Shown here in pieces: positions 9,204 through 12,500 of a DNA stretch of 12,500 bases. The notes below the pieces were generated by a model. The model did no database searches and had not been told where the DNA came from. It saw only the letters and a program-made list of their open reading frames with translations. The DNA lies in assembly GCA_018398765.1 (NCBI GenBank), contig JAHBMJ010001280.1, forward strand, positions 1-12,500, given 5' to 3'. Numbering within the stretch: position 1 is the stretch's first letter; the number at the start of each line of letters is the position of its first letter. The DNA is from Chromera velia. Lineage: Eukaryota; Sar; Chromeraceae. Position numbers and translations under genes: made by a program.

Positions 9204-10408
9204 ACAGTCCGGCTGCTTTTGATCGGACTTCATTTCTATTTATATTTCTTTTGAGTTGCAGTCATGGTAGTCACTATCGCTCCTGGTAGCGCTCAATAAT
9301 AGAGTTAATATCGATTAGGTGACAATTTAGGCTAGAATTTAGGTTGATATTAAGATTTTTGCATATCTTTTAATAATTTTTGTATGAAACTGTAAAAATT
9401 ATACAAATGATTATCTGCTACCATGCAGGGAGCTAGGATCTTATCGGATTTTAAACTAGTATAAGATTTTATGATATTTTATAATTAGCTATAAGATTTT
9501 AGTCTTGAATTTTAGAGAATTTTATGGGATTTTAGTAGATTTTAGCTAGGAATCTAGCGGAACATTAGGCTGGAATCCTAGCAAAAATCTCATAAAACAC
9601 CTAATTAATATTTTCCAAATGGAAATCGTATTATGTATACCCTAAAAGCCGATAGCTAGAAATCTATATCATGCAGGTTCAGTGCAGTACAAGCTTTCTT
9701 ACCATGCGCCTAGCTATAAACCACATTGTGTCCAGCATAGTATCTATGCACAGAAAAATATGCCGCTTAACGTTTCAATTTTTCACTGTCGCAGGACACA
9801 CAGACCTCTCTTGTGTGTACATATATTAATTGGCAAGAGTACTACCATTGGATAATCGAGTTCGATACAAAAAATGAGGTAGCAACCAAGAAGCCTCGAG
9901 TATCAGTGCCAAGTACAGGATGCAGAAAGTGGATGTTACATGCATCAATCTTGGCATCAATCGATCCAGAGATCAAGGTCAAAACTGATCGACGGAAGCT
10001 TTAAATTTGGCCTGCGCAAAAGAAAAGATGGGGCGACACCGGATACAGATACGATACATTCCCTGCCGGCAGACAAATGGCGTGGTGGAGAGGGGAAAAG
10101 ACAGGCTGGGATCAAAATTAACCATTGCAAAAAGAACAGCAAGCACGATGCATGCAAATCACGCATGGAATACAGATATGACGGGAAATCTAGCGGGAAA
10201 TCGGGAATGTCCAGCTATGGCACCCTCCTAATCGTCCGCCCCCTCTCTGTATTTTCACCATCATGCCGACCTTAACACTTCCAAGGGCACATGCACCTCC
10301 CACACAAAAACCCGCGAGTACGGATGACCACACTACCGGAAGCCTTGCACACTTTCACACACGCATACACGCTCTCTCTTTCTCTCTTACTTTTCCTTTC
10401 TCTTTTGC
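9204..10408. other. Intergenic region between convergent genes
   Basis: No gene is supported. From about 9230 to 9800 the sequence is strongly AT-rich, with recurring ATAAGATTTTA (9461, 9491) and GATTTTAG-like strings, suggestive of decayed short repeats. An imperfect hairpin lies at 9545-9582: GCTAGGA pairs with TCCTAGC, with an inner AGC/GCT pair. From 9800 to 10275 composition returns to normal. Plus-strand frames of 63 codons (9813-10004) and 111 codons (9940-10275) overlap each other and show no recognised domain. 10276-10408 is the presumed 3' flank of the minus-strand BTB gene, with no AATAAA recognised. Confidence 0.55.
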
Positions 10409-12243
10409 CTACTCGATGGTCTGAACAATCTTGTACATTGTTTCGGCACTCAGTTTGCGGAAGTCTACTGAGTTGCGAACCTCCTTGATGTTTTGTGCCG
10501 CGAATTTGATGCAGTGCTTTCTCAGATCCGGGATTTTCAATCGCTCCGCAGACAGGAGTAGCGATGCGCAGTTGGTCAATGCAATGCGCTTCATCATGAA
10601 CAGTTCGACCTGGCCCTGCAAAGATAGAGAACAAAAGGCTTTCCTTTCGCGAACGTCCTACAGATGCATGGACAGCTTCGATATAGATTTACGGCAAAGA
10701 AACTTCGATGTTACCTTCGCCTAGCCACAACAGAAGAGACTGAAAAGGCGAAGGACTCTTGAAAGCACGCTGACTAATTCCAACCTCGGCACGGTTCATT
10801 CATAAGGGCAGCAAAGTGTGTTAGTTCACGCACCTACGCACCCACAAACAGTGTTGGGATCGCACTCGAAGGGAAGATGCAAGCCGGCATGCATCAGAGT
10901 GAACAGACACAAAATCTCCAATCGTGAAAAGAAAAACAGAAAAGAAATGCCATGTGGGGCTTCGTTGACGCTCTCACCTGAAGCGAGAATAAACCCAAGA
11001 AGCGGGCTAGTGCGGCGACATCCACGGCGAAGGACTCTTCCACCTCAACGATTCCCGTATGTAGGAACAGGACGACACACCTGAGGGCCTCAAAAGTCGT
11101 GTCTGGCATCTGGAAGGTGGGCATTGTGGATTCTGCGAAGGGGCCCTGGAATGCGGAGCGGAAGAACTCACAAGTGTCCGAGAGCATCCACTTCATTCCG
11201 TACACTTTCCGATCATCTGCACTCTCTCTCGCCTCTCCAGACCCGTCATGATCCGATTCGGCTTTCACAACGAGCTCGACATCTGACCCCTTACCACCCT
11301 CAAAAACTAAGCGACGCATGGCCCAAATGTTGGGTGGGAGCGTCACAATATCAGGGCATCCCGGCATCCGCCTTCCCTTGTAGACCAGCAGCTGAGAACC
11401 TTGACTGCAGAGAAGAGAGGCATCGGGGAGGAGGGCTATCGCTGTGATCTGTGGGTTGGTCGCGCTCTCAGATCTCCACACACACTTGTGGTCCCCCCCG
11501 TCCCAGAAGTGCACCTCGCCAGAGGCAGTCCCGAGGAAAACAGAATCGCCTCTGAATACGCCCGCTGCGGTAATCCGCAGTTCTGTAGACGGTGCCATAA
11601 TTCGAATCGAGGTGGTGTCAGAGTTTTCGATTCTGCATACCCCTCTATCATTGTAAAAGATCAAATCGTCAAGTCTGCCTCCGAGAAGTTTCAAGCTCGG
11701 ACTGACATTTGATGGGTATCCCTTGATTTTCATTTGGGTATAAGGACTTTCAACGTTCTCGGGAGGGGGGAAAAACATGTGCGACGTCGGTACAGCAAAG
11801 AGCTCGGGCGTTCTACCATTGCGAAGATAGATGGAATTTTGGTGGACCGCTGCTGCGCTCCACCTGCCTCTGACGGGAGCTGGAACGGAAACTTGGGAGA
11901 GGGAGTCAATGGCAGTCACCCACTGTTCAATAGTCTCGGCATTCTTATTCTTGTCAGTCGGCACAACCACCACCACACGCCCCGCCCTTCCCCCTCCCAC
12001 CGCCAGAGGAATTCCAAAATACGGGACTTTGCAGAATAGCTTCCCGGGGTTTCCAAGAGAGCTGTCCATTCGCTCGGATACTTTCCCTTCGTACACATTC
12101 GTGTCTCCTTCAATGCAGAAAAGAAAACAATCTTCATCGAGGGCGCAAAGCTCTCGGATGGGAGACGGGAAAGTGAAGAGAGGGGAAAAGTCCAACTCAG
12201 TCATAGCAGACATTTCCTGGTCACCAAGGACCTGCATGGACAT
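10409..12243 (-). CDS. Propeller-like/BTB-POZ domain protein (2 exons)
   Basis: Exon 1 is 12243-10978 and exon 2 is 10615-10409. A 362-nt phase-0 intron has donor CAG/GTGAGA and acceptor TTTGCAG. The product has 490 residues. Residues 15-310 are rich in short beta-strand segments, including LGTASGEVHFWD near 237-248 and RWSAAAVHQNSIYL near 127-140, in the style of WD40 or Kelch blades, so a divergent beta-propeller is likely. Residues 320-440 form a BTB/POZ domain: SDVELVV, a charged loop (SDHDGSGEARESADDR), then KWMLSDTCEFFRSAFQGPFAE, then FEALRCVVLFLHTG. The exon junction falls between LGLFSLQ and GQVELF. The tail (ERLKIPDLRKHCIKFAAQNI) is BACK-like and helical. Such proteins commonly link substrates to Cullin-3 ubiquitin ligase; that role is inferred. 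The start could also be Met3 (12237) or Met11. Propeller before BTB resembles the order in RCBTB proteins, but no RCC1 signature was seen. Confidence 0.85.
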
Positions 12244-12500
12244 AATGTGGAAGGCGTTCTCACCTCATCTTTCCAGAACCCTTAGAGACGGACACAGAAC
12301 AAAGCAGGCTCAAAATGGGCAGAGACGTCCGAACGCAGGGATAGTGAGAGTTACTTCATGACAAAAGTATAGAATATTCAAAGCAAATGAAGGAGAACGG
12401 TGAGAAGAGGACAGACACGGCGGTGGAATAAGAGGTACAGACAGAGCAATAGCAACACTCAAGGCAGTACCACAAAGTCTGACATCCAACGGACCGACAC
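12244..12500 (-). other. Upstream flank of the BTB gene
   Basis: Presumed 5' UTR and promoter of the minus-strand BTB gene. No TATA box or other recognisable element was found. A minimal ORF, ATG AGG TGA, lies at 12268-12260 on the minus strand, 16 nt before the BTB start codon; it would be a two-codon uORF if transcribed. No gene is supported on the plus strand. Confidence 0.4.

Noticed and set aside
9831-9880. GAGTTCGATAC resembling a tRNA B-box
   Set aside because: No matching T-arm complement, no A-box at the right distance and no acceptor stem.
12237-12268. Apparent 32-nt intron (GAG/GTGAGA to ATGCAG) at the BTB gene start
   Set aside because: It is far too short compared with other introns, and joining from ATG AG gives an early stop. 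ATG AGG TGA is better read as a tiny uORF.
11831-12361. 176-codon plus-strand frame
   Set aside because: It is antisense to the BTB gene exon 1 and has no recognisable motif.

Overview
The window looks like nuclear DNA of a protist with intron-rich genes. Spliceosomal introns interrupt every recognisable gene. Coding stretches are GC-rich in third positions, and introns and spacers are full of CTGT, GT and CT tracts. Of the 16 introns placed here, all end in GCAG and 14 in TGCAG, and 10 have a donor beginning GTC. This style would fit an alveolate, perhaps a chromerid alga, but a stramenopile or another microbial eukaryote cannot be excluded from sequence alone. There is no sign of bacterial, organellar, viral or CRISPR content.

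Layout. (1) Positions 1-1382, plus strand: the 3' end of a gene whose five visible exons assemble into a repeat-containing low-complexity region followed by a probable SPOC domain, the C-terminal partner-binding module of SPEN/FPA-type RNA regulators. The 5' part lies off the window. (2) 1383-3549: a spacer of about 2.2 kb with microsatellites and a low-GC block, ending in a hairpin and a CG-alternating tract. (3) 3803-9045, plus strand: a complete 12-exon gene for cytosolic-type arginyl-tRNA synthetase (678 residues). All exon junctions keep phase and the conserved blocks run in order. A charged, low-complexity insert of roughly 80 residues sits just before the catalytic KFKTRSG loop. (4) 9046-10408: 3' flank with an AATAAA signal, then a second low-GC block. 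(5) 10409-12243, minus strand: a complete two-exon gene for a 490-residue protein with an N-terminal beta-propeller-like region and a C-terminal BTB/POZ domain with a BACK-like helical tail. (6) 12244-12500: the upstream flank of that gene.

The genes do not form a pathway. One is probably a transcription or RNA-processing adaptor, one is translation housekeeping, and one is probably a Cullin-3 type adaptor. The synthetase and BTB genes are convergent (tail to tail). I do not find a new multi-gene system. The most notable observations are the splice-site bias, the charged synthetase insert, and a 51-nt, stop-free, frame-preserving intron inside the SPOC region.
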